Source: a virus
Length of the DNA stretch: 44,145 nt
IMG/VR virus record: IMGVR_UViG_3300048834_000255
Span: 1-44,145 of that record
Reading direction: 5' to 3' (one strand)
Part shown: positions 20,762 through 29,571 of the stretch, piece after piece
How positions within the stretch are numbered: position 1 is the first letter of the stretch
Layout: each line of letters begins with the position of its first letter
Position numbers and translations under genes: made by a program
Notes under the pieces: generated by a model
The model's input: only the letters and a program-made list of their open reading frames with translations
Databases searched by the model: none
Told to the model about the DNA's origin: nothing

Positions 20762-22720
20762 CTATTTATTGAATGGATTACCTGTCGAACCGGTATTTGG
20801 AGTATATGTTTGAGTTCCTATACCAAAGAATCCTGGTACTCCCACAGTAAAGATGGCGTCTGGGCCAAACTCATCTATAGCGGCTTTCATATCTTGAAGA
20901 TAAAGCGGGATGGTACTTTCAGCTATTTCTCCAGTTAGAGTTAATTCTTCACCAAATAACTTCTGACCATCGAGCAATTCAGCTATAAGGCTTGGTATTG
21001 GAGCGAGCTTGCCTCTAAAGAATTGCAAAGCCACATCACCTCTTGATGTGAATGGGTATTCCTTCTTGCTTAGATTTACAATTTCTCCCTTGGTATTTTT
21101 TCTTTGGCCAGAGGCAACTTGGCTAAACACTCTAACCCACTGTTGGAAACCTCCCCATATGTCCCATCTGGTGTTTCCAACTTTTATCTTTCCAAAGTCT
21201 GTGCTTCTTGGATCTAGGCCCACTTCTGCACCATTAGCGGCGGCTATAGCCAAAACTGTGCTGCCCGCCCCTACAAATTGGGCAAAAGACTTCATCATCT
21301 CTTTTCTAACTGGTGCCGGCTGTTTGAAGTAGTAAACTGGGTTTAATAGTTGGAATCTAGATGCAACCAATCTAGGTGAGAAAAAGACAGTGTTCATTTC
21401 AGCAGCAACACGATTAAAGGAGCCGAGATCTCCTCTGCCTGTGCCATTATTTACGAACTTGGCTAATGATCTTAAATTCTCTGGAGTTGCCACACCTTCT
21501 GCCTCAAACTTTGTGGCTAGATCAGTAAAGACATCTACTCTAAGTTTATTTAGATAACCCACATAAGAACGGGAACTGGCTTTTATGAGACTGCCCCAAA
21601 TTGGAATCTTTTCAGCTAAGTTACTCATAAACGCCTCCTCCCTACCAGCTAAACCATCGACAGCTTTATTTGGGTTGGCAATATAGAGACCAGAATCTTT
21701 CATCATCTGATACTTTGGATTGTTGGGAATATCTAGCAACCATTGATTGAAATTTTTCTCACTAAAGAAGTCTTTAAACATCTCGCCCATAGCTGGAAGA
21801 GATTTACTTGGCTTAGTTACAGTAAACAAGACCCCCTGCCTTAATGGGGCACTCATGTCTATAGAGGTCATCATGGAGCGAGGGACATTTAAAACATCGG
21901 TTATGCCTTGGCGAACCTTTTCCCAGTTGGATTTTTGAGAGTCTATAGCATCAACAAGCTCTCTTCCAAATACATCTTCTAGTAATGAAAGCTGGCTTCT
22001 TGGTGGAACCTTACCTTCCATGAGAGACCACAAGCCGTCGTGGGCTGATATTTTTTCATAGAAGTTTAAGTTCTTATTGTTTGTGATCCCATTAAATAAA
22101 TCATCAACGTCCTTCTGTTCAAACTGACCTCTTAACGGATTAAATGTTGGTTTTTCTGCTAGTTCTCCAACTAAAGAGCCCCTTGCCGCTTTTGCCCCTT
22201 CTTCTCCACCCCGAGCTAGAGCCTCTGTTCCTTTTATTGCTCTAGATGCCCTGGCCGCTGTATACGCTGACTCAAGACCTTCTCTCATGGATTTCACACC
22301 CCTAATCCCAGCGACACCTTTAGCGCTAGGTGAACCTTTTATTGCTTGAACAAGCTTTTGAGCGGCCGTTAGACCTTCTGTTGCTACAGTTCTGCCTGCT
22401 CTGCCTCCTGGTATTGCATCTGCTAAACCAGCAAAAAGACCGAGGGCTGGGTCTATCCTTCTTGGTTTATCTCCCCCTATGCCACCTCTAAATTCTTGGC
22501 CAACAGATGTTGGGGTAATTGCTTTGCTTGTCCCAAACAACTCCTGCTGAAATTGCCCTGTTGGTGTAAAAGAACCAGGGGTCAAAGCTGACGCAACACC
22601 AGCAAAAGCTCTTAATGCTGGTTGTCCTACTACTTTAGAGAAAGCCGCAGGCAGGCCTTTAATGGTCTCCTTTAAGAGATTGGGCTTTTTATATTCATCT
22701 CGATCAAAGGGGTTAGCCAT
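20762..22720 (-). CDS. Large internal virion-type protein, 652 aa
   Basis: The N-terminal third is Gly/Ala-rich with short hydrophobic helices. The middle is helical. The C-terminal part (FVNNGTGRGDLGSFNRVAAE, VFFSPRLVASRFQLLNPVYY, FFRGKLAPIPSL) resembles the 'large polyvalent protein' type regions of podovirus ejection proteins, possibly LPD38, though I could not confirm this. The amphipathic character and position after the adaptor and tail genes fit a protein ejected with the DNA. There is no lytic domain. Confidence 0.55.
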   Translation of the reverse strand: MANPFDRDEYKKPNLLKETIKGLPAAFSKVVGQPALRAFAGVASALTPGSFTPTGQFQQELFGTSKAITPTSVGQEFRGGIGGDKPRRIDPALGLFAGLADAIPGGRAGRTVATEGLTAAQKLVQAIKGSPSAKGVAGIRGVKSMREGLESAYTAARASRAIKGTEALARGGEEGAKAARGSLVGELAEKPTFNPLRGQFEQKDVDDLFNGITNNKNLNFYEKISAHDGLWSLMEGKVPPRSQLSLLEDVFGRELVDAIDSQKSNWEKVRQGITDVLNVPRSMMTSIDMSAPLRQGVLFTVTKPSKSLPAMGEMFKDFFSEKNFNQWLLDIPNNPKYQMMKDSGLYIANPNKAVDGLAGREEAFMSNLAEKIPIWGSLIKASSRSYVGYLNKLRVDVFTDLATKFEAEGVATPENLRSLAKFVNNGTGRGDLGSFNRVAAEMNTVFFSPRLVASRFQLLNPVYYFKQPAPVRKEMMKSFAQFVGAGSTVLAIAAANGAEVGLDPRSTDFGKIKVGNTRWDIWGGFQQWVRVFSQVASGQRKNTKGEIVNLSKKEYPFTSRGDVALQFFRGKLAPIPSLIAELLDGQKLFGEELTLTGEIAESTIPLYLQDMKAAIDEFGPDAIFTVGVPGFFGIGTQTYTPNTGSTGNPFNK

Positions 22721-22721
22721 T

Positions 22722-23966
22722 TCATCTGTTGAAATAATCAGGGTTAGAGTCGTATATCCTACCTCCTAACCAATTAGTGACACCCTTCCAGGCATTTTGT
22801 ATAAAACTTTTCTGTTCTGTTTTTTGGTTAGCTGGTATACGACTGATTAGGTAAGCCTTAACAACGTCAGGAAGATTGCTGTCTTGTATTTTTTGTTCGG
22901 CATCTTCCAATAACATAGCTTCTTGTATAGACTTGAGATACGCCGCAGAAGAACTTATGTAGAAGTTTTGTACTTCTGGATCTAGAGAAGTAAATTGATC
23001 TAATTCAAGACCCGCATTCACCGCTCCCTTGTTTAGTTGAGTTGTAGTAAATCTATTAGAATCCTCGGTTACACCCATTCTAACCAACTTACTTGCAGCG
23101 CTTTCTAAGGTGCTATTCATATCTAGATCAACACCATACTTAAGACTCCACTCTGCTAGGGTTTCTGCTCTTCTAACATCTGCCTCATGTTGTTCTCTGG
23201 TTAAAGTAAAGGCTTTATCCATAGCATCTTGATACTGACTATCAAGACGAGAGATGGTGTCTTGGTTCATGTCATAGAACATTGAGAAGGTGTCTAATTT
23301 AAACTTAGTATCATAAGTAGCATCTTGAATGGCCTGGTCTATGTAGTTCTGTGCCTTATCGAAATTACCCTGTCTAGCTTCCAGATTCGCAGTTTTAGAG
23401 TTAATATTTGCAGACATCTGATTAAGGCGAATGGCGTAACGCCTTTCCACAGCAATAGAGCCCACACGAACTCCCTCCGTGGTCATCTGCCCGTTTTCCT
23501 GTAGACCAGCTAATTCCGTGTCTCTAGCAGCGACAATCTTATTGTACTCTTCTTCAAGTTTACCAATTTCAGCAATCCTAGAATTTTGTTCAGCGTAAAA
23601 TTTAGCTGTATCTAAACCAGCTTCATCTTGGAGCTCTTTTCTTTGTTCTGATATGGAGGGTGTTGAAGATAGGAATTTCGATACAGCGCTTTGGCCTTCT
23701 TTCTGCACCTTCACAGCCTGCTCCCTTTCTTTGTCTAGATTTTTTGCCTCTTCTTCATACAAAGTTTTGAGGCCAGTGATTCCCGCTGAGGCGTTAGATA
23801 TATTACCCGTTGTTGGCGTTAATTGAGGTAGTTGGAGTGGGGCTACCGAGGTGCCCTGACCCGCTGTGGTAGGGACTTTGAATCTGTCTAGATTCATGCC
23901 TAAATTGCTACCTTGCTGGACAAGATAGTTGGTATACTCTGGAGTTCCTATTGCTGGTGGTTGCAT
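22722..23966 (-). CDS. Internal virion or tail-needle-type helical protein, 414 aa
   Basis: It is almost wholly helical and Gln/Glu/Lys-rich (LKTLYEEEAKNLDKEREQAV; KAQNYIDQAIQDATYD), with a Pro/Gly-rich start. It ends in GGRIYDSNPDYF. No family is recognised. Its neighbours are the 652-aa protein (one base apart) and the beta-rich 586-aa protein (sharing one base), so it is likely a virion component, perhaps part of an ejected complex. Confidence 0.55.
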   Translation of the reverse strand: MQPPAIGTPEYTNYLVQQGSNLGMNLDRFKVPTTAGQGTSVAPLQLPQLTPTTGNISNASAGITGLKTLYEEEAKNLDKEREQAVKVQKEGQSAVSKFLSSTPSISEQRKELQDEAGLDTAKFYAEQNSRIAEIGKLEEEYNKIVAARDTELAGLQENGQMTTEGVRVGSIAVERRYAIRLNQMSANINSKTANLEARQGNFDKAQNYIDQAIQDATYDTKFKLDTFSMFYDMNQDTISRLDSQYQDAMDKAFTLTREQHEADVRRAETLAEWSLKYGVDLDMNSTLESAASKLVRMGVTEDSNRFTTTQLNKGAVNAGLELDQFTSLDPEVQNFYISSSAAYLKSIQEAMLLEDAEQKIQDSNLPDVVKAYLISRIPANQKTEQKSFIQNAWKGVTNWLGGRIYDSNPDYFNR

Positions 23967-25726
23967 TATCTTATTCTATCTATACTCTCTACACTATCTA
24001 TAATAATATCATGCAACTCGTCTCTACCTTTAAATTGCATACAAATCTTGAACTGTATCCATGGGTTAGTAACTTTTAGGCCTGTTAAGGAATACTGGGG
24101 ACCTCTTGAAGAAACCGTATCTACTTTTTGCCAGTTTTGTAACCTGGCAATGGCTGTTCCTGTAGTTACACCTGTGAAGGTATCGTCTAGGGTGACAGTT
24201 CTGGTACCCGCATTGTTTACAATGGAAGTAATGTGGGCGCACTTACCAGCCCCAGTTCCTCTGATTATTTCAACCTCATAACCAGTTTTAGTATCAATAT
24301 CGGAGGTGGTTGTGAATGTGTTGGTAGAAGTCCAGGTAATAGTAATCCTTTCTGGCTCAGGATTATCAGTCCTGTACTTTATGTCTATCCTATCTCCAGA
24401 ATCTAAGAACCTTTTAAATCTAGTGATAATCCTAGAGAATGTTCCGACAATATCAGAAAAGATTTGCGGGGTCACAATGTACCCATACTTCTGGACAGTA
24501 TCTAGTGAGTTGTCATAAAAGATTGATGAGGCTGTCGCTGTGGCGCTTGTATAGTAGGATGCCCCAACAAGTAATGTGCCGTCCTTGGATGTGCTGGTTG
24601 AATTAAAGTCTGCGTAAAACAATGCACCAGCATTGATGATTTCACTCTGACCATAGTCTGTTATGGCACTGGAGACTGGGTCATAACTAATAGAATATTT
24701 ATGCACCAGACTTCCATCCCTACTTAACTCCCAAACTCCAGAAGGTAAATTTTCTTCCTGAGTAGCGTTACTGTCTTCATTTTGCCCATTAATTAACATT
24801 AGAAGAGTACCATTCTTTGTAAAAAGGACTCCGTTTGGGTGGATGAATGGGCTAGGGTCGGAACCGTAGGCCGAAGAACCTATATAGGGCAACCTATTTT
24901 TAAAAGGAAATCTACCTGCCTCTGTGAACCCAGAACCAGTAAATTCATAAATAACACCATCGTTTCCGATTGCTATGGGAACATCCCTCGCCTCATCTAT
25001 TGCGATTGCTAAAACTGCGGTACAAGGTAATTTATATTCCCTAGAAACTTGGTTAGATATACCATCCCATTGCAATACAGAGCCTCTAAAGTTGGAGGCT
25101 TGTTTAGTTTTAGTAGCAATCCAAACAGAATTAGAGGTCGCTTTTATGTCGGAAAAATTGCGGTAAGAATCTGCGGGTAGGGTATAGTCACCATCTGTTA
25201 GGTGTGTATAAGAAGAATTTATGGACTCTATTCCCACATCTGTCACATATACTCGATCATATTTCTTAAAGTAACACATTTTATGAAGAGAGGAACTGGT
25301 CATACCAGTAATCCTATCTGTCCAAGTACCCCCGTTGGCGGCAGACAATGAGCGCATTTCTTGATCTGATGTTGCCAATAAAACACCCCAAACACTTAGA
25401 AGGTCAGATTGGGCAGTATAGTCCGTGGCTGCGCTTGTTGAGGTATCAGCAGCAAAGGCGTCGCTTGGTAAGGCTGAATCATTGGTATTTCGGTAGATTG
25501 TAGTTCCTACAATAGAATAGAGCCTAGTGCCGAATCTCTCGAAAGCTACTGGGTATCTAGATGAAAAAGAAGTAAATTGGGTTGAGTTGAGTTTTAATCT
25601 AGGTGAAACCCTAACCTTGCTTAAATTAGACTGAAGATCAATGTTAAATGTAGACCAAAGGCTACCCACAGCCTCGCCTCGGTTTATCTGTTTCCACCCA
25701 ACTTGTCCTGGGATTTTTATCGTCAT
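23966..25726 (-). CDS. Beta-propeller-like tail protein, 586 aa
   Basis: It is strand-rich with repeated short blocks such as FAADTSTSAATDYT, SVWIATKTKQASN, VIYEFTGSGFTEAGRFPFKN and GVWELSRDGSLVHKYSI, like successive propeller blades. The C-terminal 120 residues look like a separate beta domain (RIDIKYRTDNPEPERITITW). Podovirus tubular or hub proteins often look like this. It precedes the large helical proteins and follows the adaptor genes. Confidence 0.55.
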   Translation of the reverse strand: MTIKIPGQVGWKQINRGEAVGSLWSTFNIDLQSNLSKVRVSPRLKLNSTQFTSFSSRYPVAFERFGTRLYSIVGTTIYRNTNDSALPSDAFAADTSTSAATDYTAQSDLLSVWGVLLATSDQEMRSLSAANGGTWTDRITGMTSSSLHKMCYFKKYDRVYVTDVGIESINSSYTHLTDGDYTLPADSYRNFSDIKATSNSVWIATKTKQASNFRGSVLQWDGISNQVSREYKLPCTAVLAIAIDEARDVPIAIGNDGVIYEFTGSGFTEAGRFPFKNRLPYIGSSAYGSDPSPFIHPNGVLFTKNGTLLMLINGQNEDSNATQEENLPSGVWELSRDGSLVHKYSISYDPVSSAITDYGQSEIINAGALFYADFNSTSTSKDGTLLVGASYYTSATATASSIFYDNSLDTVQKYGYIVTPQIFSDIVGTFSRIITRFKRFLDSGDRIDIKYRTDNPEPERITITWTSTNTFTTTSDIDTKTGYEVEIIRGTGAGKCAHITSIVNNAGTRTVTLDDTFTGVTTGTAIARLQNWQKVDTVSSRGPQYSLTGLKVTNPWIQFKICMQFKGRDELHDIIIDSVESIDRIR

Positions 25727-26226
25727 ATCTTTGTAATGAACTGCTTACCTGTTCCAGCATCGGTTATGTTCACAGCAGAACCGTCTTGGGAGGTTGATAT
25801 TTTAAAGGTATAACCGTCAGAAGATTCGTCTATTACATAGTAAGTGGTATTGGTTGTAATGCCAGCTGGGGCAGCATCACCCGTTAGAAAGTCCACATAG
25901 AATATAACCTGCTCGTCATTCGCAAACTTATTGCTAATGGTTCTGTCTGTGATGGTGATCTCATTGGTGGCTGGGTTGGCCGAATACCTAATATACTGGT
26001 TTGTTACACTGAAATTCTTGTCCCCTTGTTTGCCAAGCAGTATTGGTAGGTAGTGCGAGGAGGCTCCTGAAAAAGTTAAAACAACCTCTTCTGTTATTCG
26101 AGGGAAATATTCAGCTAAAACATCTAGACTTACTGGGTCTAGTGGAAGGGAGATTTGTTGCTGCTCTTTTTGTCTTTTCCACTCCTCAAGAGCTTCTATT
26201 CTTCTTAATAGTTCTTCATTATCCAT
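25723..26226 (-). CDS. Tail or adaptor accessory protein, 167 aa
   Basis: A short coiled-coil start (EELLRRIEALEEWKRQKEQQ) is followed by a beta-rich domain (TTYYVIDESSDGYTFKIS). I start at the ATG that shares an A with the preceding TAA, six codons inside the longest frame. Upstream GGAGGAG lies within the previous coding sequence, 11 bases from this ATG. A trimeric structural role is likely; no family is recognised. Confidence 0.55.
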   Translation of the reverse strand: MDNEELLRRIEALEEWKRQKEQQQISLPLDPVSLDVLAEYFPRITEEVVLTFSGASSHYLPILLGKQGDKNFSVTNQYIRYSANPATNEITITDRTISNKFANDEQVIFYVDFLTGDAAPAGITTNTTYYVIDESSDGYTFKISTSQDGSAVNITDAGTGKQFITKI

Positions 26227-26921
26227 TATGTATATCTCCTCCAAGTCCTACGAGAATGAGGTTTAATAGTTGTTTTATATTGAGGTGCCCAATTAGAGTA
26301 GAACTTAGACATGCCTCGCTCTAGACGTATTTTCTGGCCTAGCAAGAAATCTCTATGACTTTTATCTTGGACGAAATCTATGGATGCTGCATAAGAGAGT
26401 ATCCTATGATAAGGAGCTGCAAAACCTGGTGATGTTGAGGTGGCTGTTGGTGAGACGGCCGACACGTCTCTAGATAAAATAACAGCCATACCAGATGCCA
26501 TTGTGGTGAAACCCGTTCCCGGGGCTGGTAATAGTCTTATTTCAGCACCTTCAAGCATATACTTGATAGGTAGGCCTGTACCTCTTAAATATTCCTCAGG
26601 AGATAGAACCATATCCTCATAGGTAATTGGGGACAACTTAGACCAGTTTCCTTGGCTATCCTTAATTTCCACACCTCTTACTCTAAGAGCTGTGGTTGGT
26701 ATTAAATAGCTCGCAGAGGCATTAGCTATGGTTCTATAAGCCTTTGATGAGCCAGTATTATTTCTGTCATCGAAGGAATAGGTGGGGTCTGATTCCCAAA
26801 TAAGCGTAGCTACACCTTGGTATGCTACCTGCATATTTCTCATCTTATCTGCATCAGAATACGACCCTGAGGTCGAGCCACAGTGGAAGTCTACATCAGC
26901 TCTTAATTCACTCCAATTCAT
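26226..26921 (-). CDS. Head-tail adaptor / tail tubular-like protein, 231 aa
   Basis: It opens with the short helical NWSELRADVDFHCGS and NMQVAYQGVATLIWESDPTY. The middle is strand-rich and the end helical and basic (YAASIDFVQDKSHRDFLLGQ, SRRTWRR). The pattern fits the gp4/tail-tubular-A-like adaptors of short-tailed phages, which bind below the portal. Assignment is by order and shape, not by a signature. An extended -10 (TGGTATAAT) lies six bases before the ATG. Confidence 0.55.
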   Translation of the reverse strand: MNWSELRADVDFHCGSTSGSYSDADKMRNMQVAYQGVATLIWESDPTYSFDDRNNTGSSKAYRTIANASASYLIPTTALRVRGVEIKDSQGNWSKLSPITYEDMVLSPEEYLRGTGLPIKYMLEGAEIRLLPAPGTGFTTMASGMAVILSRDVSAVSPTATSTSPGFAAPYHRILSYAASIDFVQDKSHRDFLLGQKIRLERGMSKFYSNWAPQYKTTIKPHSRRTWRRYT

Positions 26922-26927
26922 ACTGGT

Positions 26928-26936
26928 ATTATACCA
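26928..26936 (-). promoter_or_regulatory. Extended -10 promoter six bases before the adaptor ATG
   Basis: The minus strand reads TGGTATAAT, then ACCAGT, then ATG. It follows the TAA of the nucleotidyltransferase gene and separates the structural tail genes from the upstream glycan module. Confidence 0.5.
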
Positions 26937-27614
26937 TTATGAATTGTCAATCAGCTTTTTTATGTGATTAGCTGAACGAAGCAGTGAGTCAAATGTACCT
27001 GCATCAGACCAGAATCCGTCATAGTTATATACGGCATATCCCCCTTGCTTCAAACACCAGTTATTAAGATCCGTTACCTCTAACTCGCCACGAGCTGAAG
27101 GCTTTAAGAGCTTAATGTAATCAAAAATCTCCTTACCGTAATGGTAGATCCCTGTTACGGCAAGATTTGATTTAGGGTCTTTTGGTTTTTCAACAATAGT
27201 ACCCTCATAATAAACCCCGAACCTTTCAGGGTCAGAAACCTCCTTTAATACAAAGCCCTTGGTGTCTAGTCTTGGTGCGGGTGAAAAGATGTTATCCCCC
27301 AAAATAACAACGAACGTTTCGCCCACAAAATCTTCAGCCAAAGCTAAGGCTTGCGCGATACCCCCAGCCTCTTTTTGGACTCTATAAGTTAAATTTACAC
27401 CGTAATCTGAGCCGTCACCAAGAAAGTCGGCGAAATGACCTATATTCTCCCCTCCAGATATAAGCAGGATATCTTTAATTCCCATCTGTTTTAATGTCTC
27501 TACTGGATAGAGAACCATCGGTTTATTATAGATGGGTAAAAGATGTTTATTTGTCAGCAGGGTCAAAGGCCTAAGCCTTGTTCCATTACCACCAGCTAGA
27601 ATTACTCCGCGCAT
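26937..27614 (-). CDS. RfbA-like sugar-nucleotide pyrophosphorylase, 225 aa
   Basis: The signature VILAGGNGTRLRPLT (4-18) and NKHLLPIYNKPMV are those of glucose-1-phosphate thymidylyltransferase-type enzymes. ILGDNIF holds the metal-binding Asp, and ITxIVEKP-like and FWSDAGT motifs follow. It joins a sugar 1-phosphate and an NTP to give an NDP-sugar. At 225 residues it is slightly shorter than RfbA (about 290). No RmlB, C or D is present, so the NDP-sugar would be used directly or completed by host enzymes. It overlaps the cytidylyltransferase gene by 13 bases. Confidence 0.85.
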   Translation of the reverse strand: MRGVILAGGNGTRLRPLTLLTNKHLLPIYNKPMVLYPVETLKQMGIKDILLISGGENIGHFADFLGDGSDYGVNLTYRVQKEAGGIAQALALAEDFVGETFVVILGDNIFSPAPRLDTKGFVLKEVSDPERFGVYYEGTIVEKPKDPKSNLAVTGIYHYGKEIFDYIKLLKPSARGELEVTDLNNWCLKQGGYAVYNYDGFWSDAGTFDSLLRSANHIKKLIDNS

Positions 27615-28003
27615 TTTAATATTTTACTAGATGAATAACGTTTAGTTTTCTCCCCAGGTATTTTAACATCTATCTTGGTAAGCTTAAATTTCTTAGCAGC
27701 CTTTTCCTCCACTGGCTCAAACCCATCCCCAGAAGCTATGGCGTCATACTTAAACTTCTTAAGATTATCTGATGGATCTAGAGAGTCTTGAGCTATGACC
27801 TCTACATTACCAATGGCTATCCCCACTGTTTCTAGGATGTATTTCCTGTCTTTAAATGGGACTATCTCGTCCTTATACCCCTCAAGCGCGTTGGCGGTAA
27901 GAAGACCAACCGTTACAAAACCCTCCTTAATAAGCTCTTCAAGAACCTTTATATGACCTACAGTGAGCACTCTACAGCTCATTGGGAAATATATCTCTTT
28001 CAT
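27602..28003 (-). CDS. Small cytidylyltransferase, probably phosphonate-activating, 133 aa
   Basis: It is a nucleotidyltransferase of the (H/T)xGH superfamily: TVGH at 14-17 and RYSSSKI at 122-128 (the ISSTxI-like site). It resembles TagD/GCT-type enzymes in size. Cytidylyltransferase domains of this type occur beside PEP mutase in hydroxyethylphosphonate pathways, for example fused to it in Fom1. With the genes upstream, I infer CMP-hydroxyethylphosphonate formation from CTP. Choline- or glycerol-phosphate substrates cannot be excluded. It overlaps the dehydrogenase gene by four bases. Confidence 0.7.
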   Translation of the reverse strand: MKEIYFPMSCRVLTVGHIKVLEELIKEGFVTVGLLTANALEGYKDEIVPFKDRKYILETVGIAIGNVEVIAQDSLDPSDNLKKFKYDAIASGDGFEPVEEKAAKKFKLTKIDVKIPGEKTKRYSSSKILKCAE

Positions 28004-28779
28004 GTTAATGCTCTCATTATATCCATTTCCGTGACCTCATATGGATAGTCTAATAACTTTGGATTGTTGATAGCTTCCTTGGCTATCTTTTTACGACTGA
28101 ATTTATATTGTGGAAGTAGTGGTTTAACAAAGGATTTAATCTCAAAGCCAGCCTTCTCAGCAAAATAACTAAGAGACATACCACAGGCTATGCCATGAGG
28201 TATGCCATAAATGTCTGTTAGAGGATAAGACACAGCATGGCAGACGTTGGTGGGGGTTATGTTTATGGCTCTACCAGAGAGGTTGGCGGCTATCAGCATA
28301 TCCATTCTAGCCTTTGTGTCTTCTGGATCTTTAACGCATTTATAGAGGCTTTTAATAACCAACTCCATGGCCGCTGTGGCATAAGAAATACTTTCTAAGT
28401 TAGCCTTGGTAGACCATATAACTTCTAGTGACTGGGATAAGGCATCTAGGCCAGAACCTATGGTGTGCTCTCTTGGTAGTGTTACGAGTAGATTTGGATC
28501 TAGGATAGAACTATCTGGGATATACCTTTCATCTATAAACGTTTTCTTTTTTCCATCTACAGTTAAGACAACATACTTTGTGGCCTCGCTGCCAGTACCT
28601 CCAGTTGTTGGAATAGCTGTGTGCTTAAGATCATATCGTTTGGCTACCCACTTACCTACATCTATAGTCGAGCCACCGCCTCTTGAGATTATTTCAGTTG
28701 TGCCGACGGGGACAACAACACTATTAGCGTACTCAATCGTTGGGTTGGCAGGAACATGTTCAATTATGAAACGTGACAT
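28000..28779 (-). CDS. Iron-type alcohol dehydrogenase, phosphonoacetaldehyde reductase candidate, 259 aa
   Basis: GGGSTIDVGK (34-43) is the nucleotide-binding motif, and PTTGGTGSEATKY (57-69) is a group III ADH hallmark. Metal ligand positions read Asp112 (GLDALSQ), Gln116 in place of the usual His, His181 (CHAVSYPL) and His195 (IPHG). The protein is about 120 residues shorter than normal. The first strands of the Rossmann domain are missing (it begins near ANPT), as is part of the helical C-terminus. By context it would reduce phosphonoacetaldehyde to 2-hydroxyethylphosphonate. Whether the shortened form is active is open. Confidence 0.75.
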   Translation of the reverse strand: MSRFIIEHVPANPTIEYANSVVVPVGTTEIISRGGGSTIDVGKWVAKRYDLKHTAIPTTGGTGSEATKYVVLTVDGKKKTFIDERYIPDSSILDPNLLVTLPREHTIGSGLDALSQSLEVIWSTKANLESISYATAAMELVIKSLYKCVKDPEDTKARMDMLIAANLSGRAINITPTNVCHAVSYPLTDIYGIPHGIACGMSLSYFAEKAGFEIKSFVKPLLPQYKFSRKKIAKEAINNPKLLDYPYEVTEMDIMRALT

Positions 28780-29258
28780 TTCTTCATAAAATTAACTGTT
28801 ATTTCCTCTGGGCTAATTTTAGGCCTACCCAAATCAGGTCTTGACCCTAGCTCTACATCAATAACTCTGAAGTTATATGTCTTCGGAAGATACCTTCTTA
28901 TGTCATCAAACGATGTTGGTTGGCCACCAGTTGAGTCGTGGGCGCTATTATTTAAGATGTAGACATAAAGATTCCTAGGGAACAACTTCATGTATGTCGC
29001 CAAGCTACCCATACCCATCAAGAAGTTGCCGTCCCCAAGTAGGCAGATAACCTTCCTGTTGGTGTTTTTGGCAACTCCTATAGCTACCCCCAAGGCTCTT
29101 CCCATTGCCCCAATAAGGATAAAGTCATCGGCAGGTTCACCTCTTTTTTCACGCAACTCATACAATTCTCTACCAATCTTGCCGTTGCAAGCTATAACCA
29201 AGTCTTCCTTCCTTAAGGTATCTAAGATTAGATTTATTGTTGATTCTCTACTAGCCAT
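28764..29258 (-). CDS. Phosphonopyruvate decarboxylase, TPP-binding (beta) subunit, 164 aa
   Basis: The TPP motif GDG (75-77) to NN (103-104) is intact. GAMGRALGVAIG and HDSTGGQPT are typical of phosphonopyruvate and sulfopyruvate decarboxylases. It carries only the C-terminal half of the usual 380-residue enzyme; the N-terminal half is the next gene upstream. I start at MASRES, which overlaps the alpha gene's stop; an ATG 12 bases upstream is an alternative. The reaction is phosphonopyruvate to phosphonoacetaldehyde and CO2, which pulls the unfavourable PEP mutase step forward. Confidence 0.85.
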   Translation of the reverse strand: MASRESTINLILDTLRKEDLVIACNGKIGRELYELREKRGEPADDFILIGAMGRALGVAIGVAKNTNRKVICLLGDGNFLMGMGSLATYMKLFPRNLYVYILNNSAHDSTGGQPTSFDDIRRYLPKTYNFRVIDVELGSRPDLGRPKISPEEITVNFMKKCHVS

Positions 29259-29571
29259 GTATTTCTGCATTTATCTGGTAAAGTTCCAATAATTGCTTGA
29301 GGAAGTCTGTTACCATCTTGTGCTGTGGCTCATCCTCTCTTACAAACAAATGTAATTCTATTGGGATTCCTTGTAGTTGGGATAGAGTTATGATCGTATC
29401 AAGGGCATTCAATAAGCCATTTTCTCCCATTGCAACCTTGCAAGTTCTGCCTGTAACTAAGTATTCACCACAAGCCAAGGCTACGGCTTCAGCTTCATCA
29501 GTAGCCACAAAATAGTCCTCGTGGTTTAGCCAGTCCTTCATCTTGCTAGTTGGTACTATGTAAGTGCTCAT
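29251..29571 (-). CDS. Phosphonopyruvate decarboxylase, PYR-domain (alpha) subunit, 106 aa
   Basis: DEAEAVALACGEYLVTG (the catalytic Glu of the PYR domain), MGENGLLNALDTI and REDEPQHKM correspond to the N-terminal half of phosphonopyruvate/sulfopyruvate decarboxylases. It is short compared with other alpha subunits (about 160-170). It overlaps PEP mutase by four bases and the beta gene by eight. The two halves must assemble to place TPP between them. Confidence 0.8.
   Translation of the reverse strand: MSTYIVPTSKMKDWLNHEDYFVATDEAEAVALACGEYLVTGRTCKVAMGENGLLNALDTIITLSQLQGIPIELHLFVREDEPQHKMVTDFLKQLLELYQINAEIHG

Noticed and set aside
26226-26244. GGAGGAGATATACAT before the 167-aa gene, very like the T7 gene 10 ribosome binding site
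   Set aside because: It encodes the last residues of the adaptor protein, and the GGAGG is 11 bases from the chosen ATG. It may help translation but is probably chance, since neighbouring genes have no such site.
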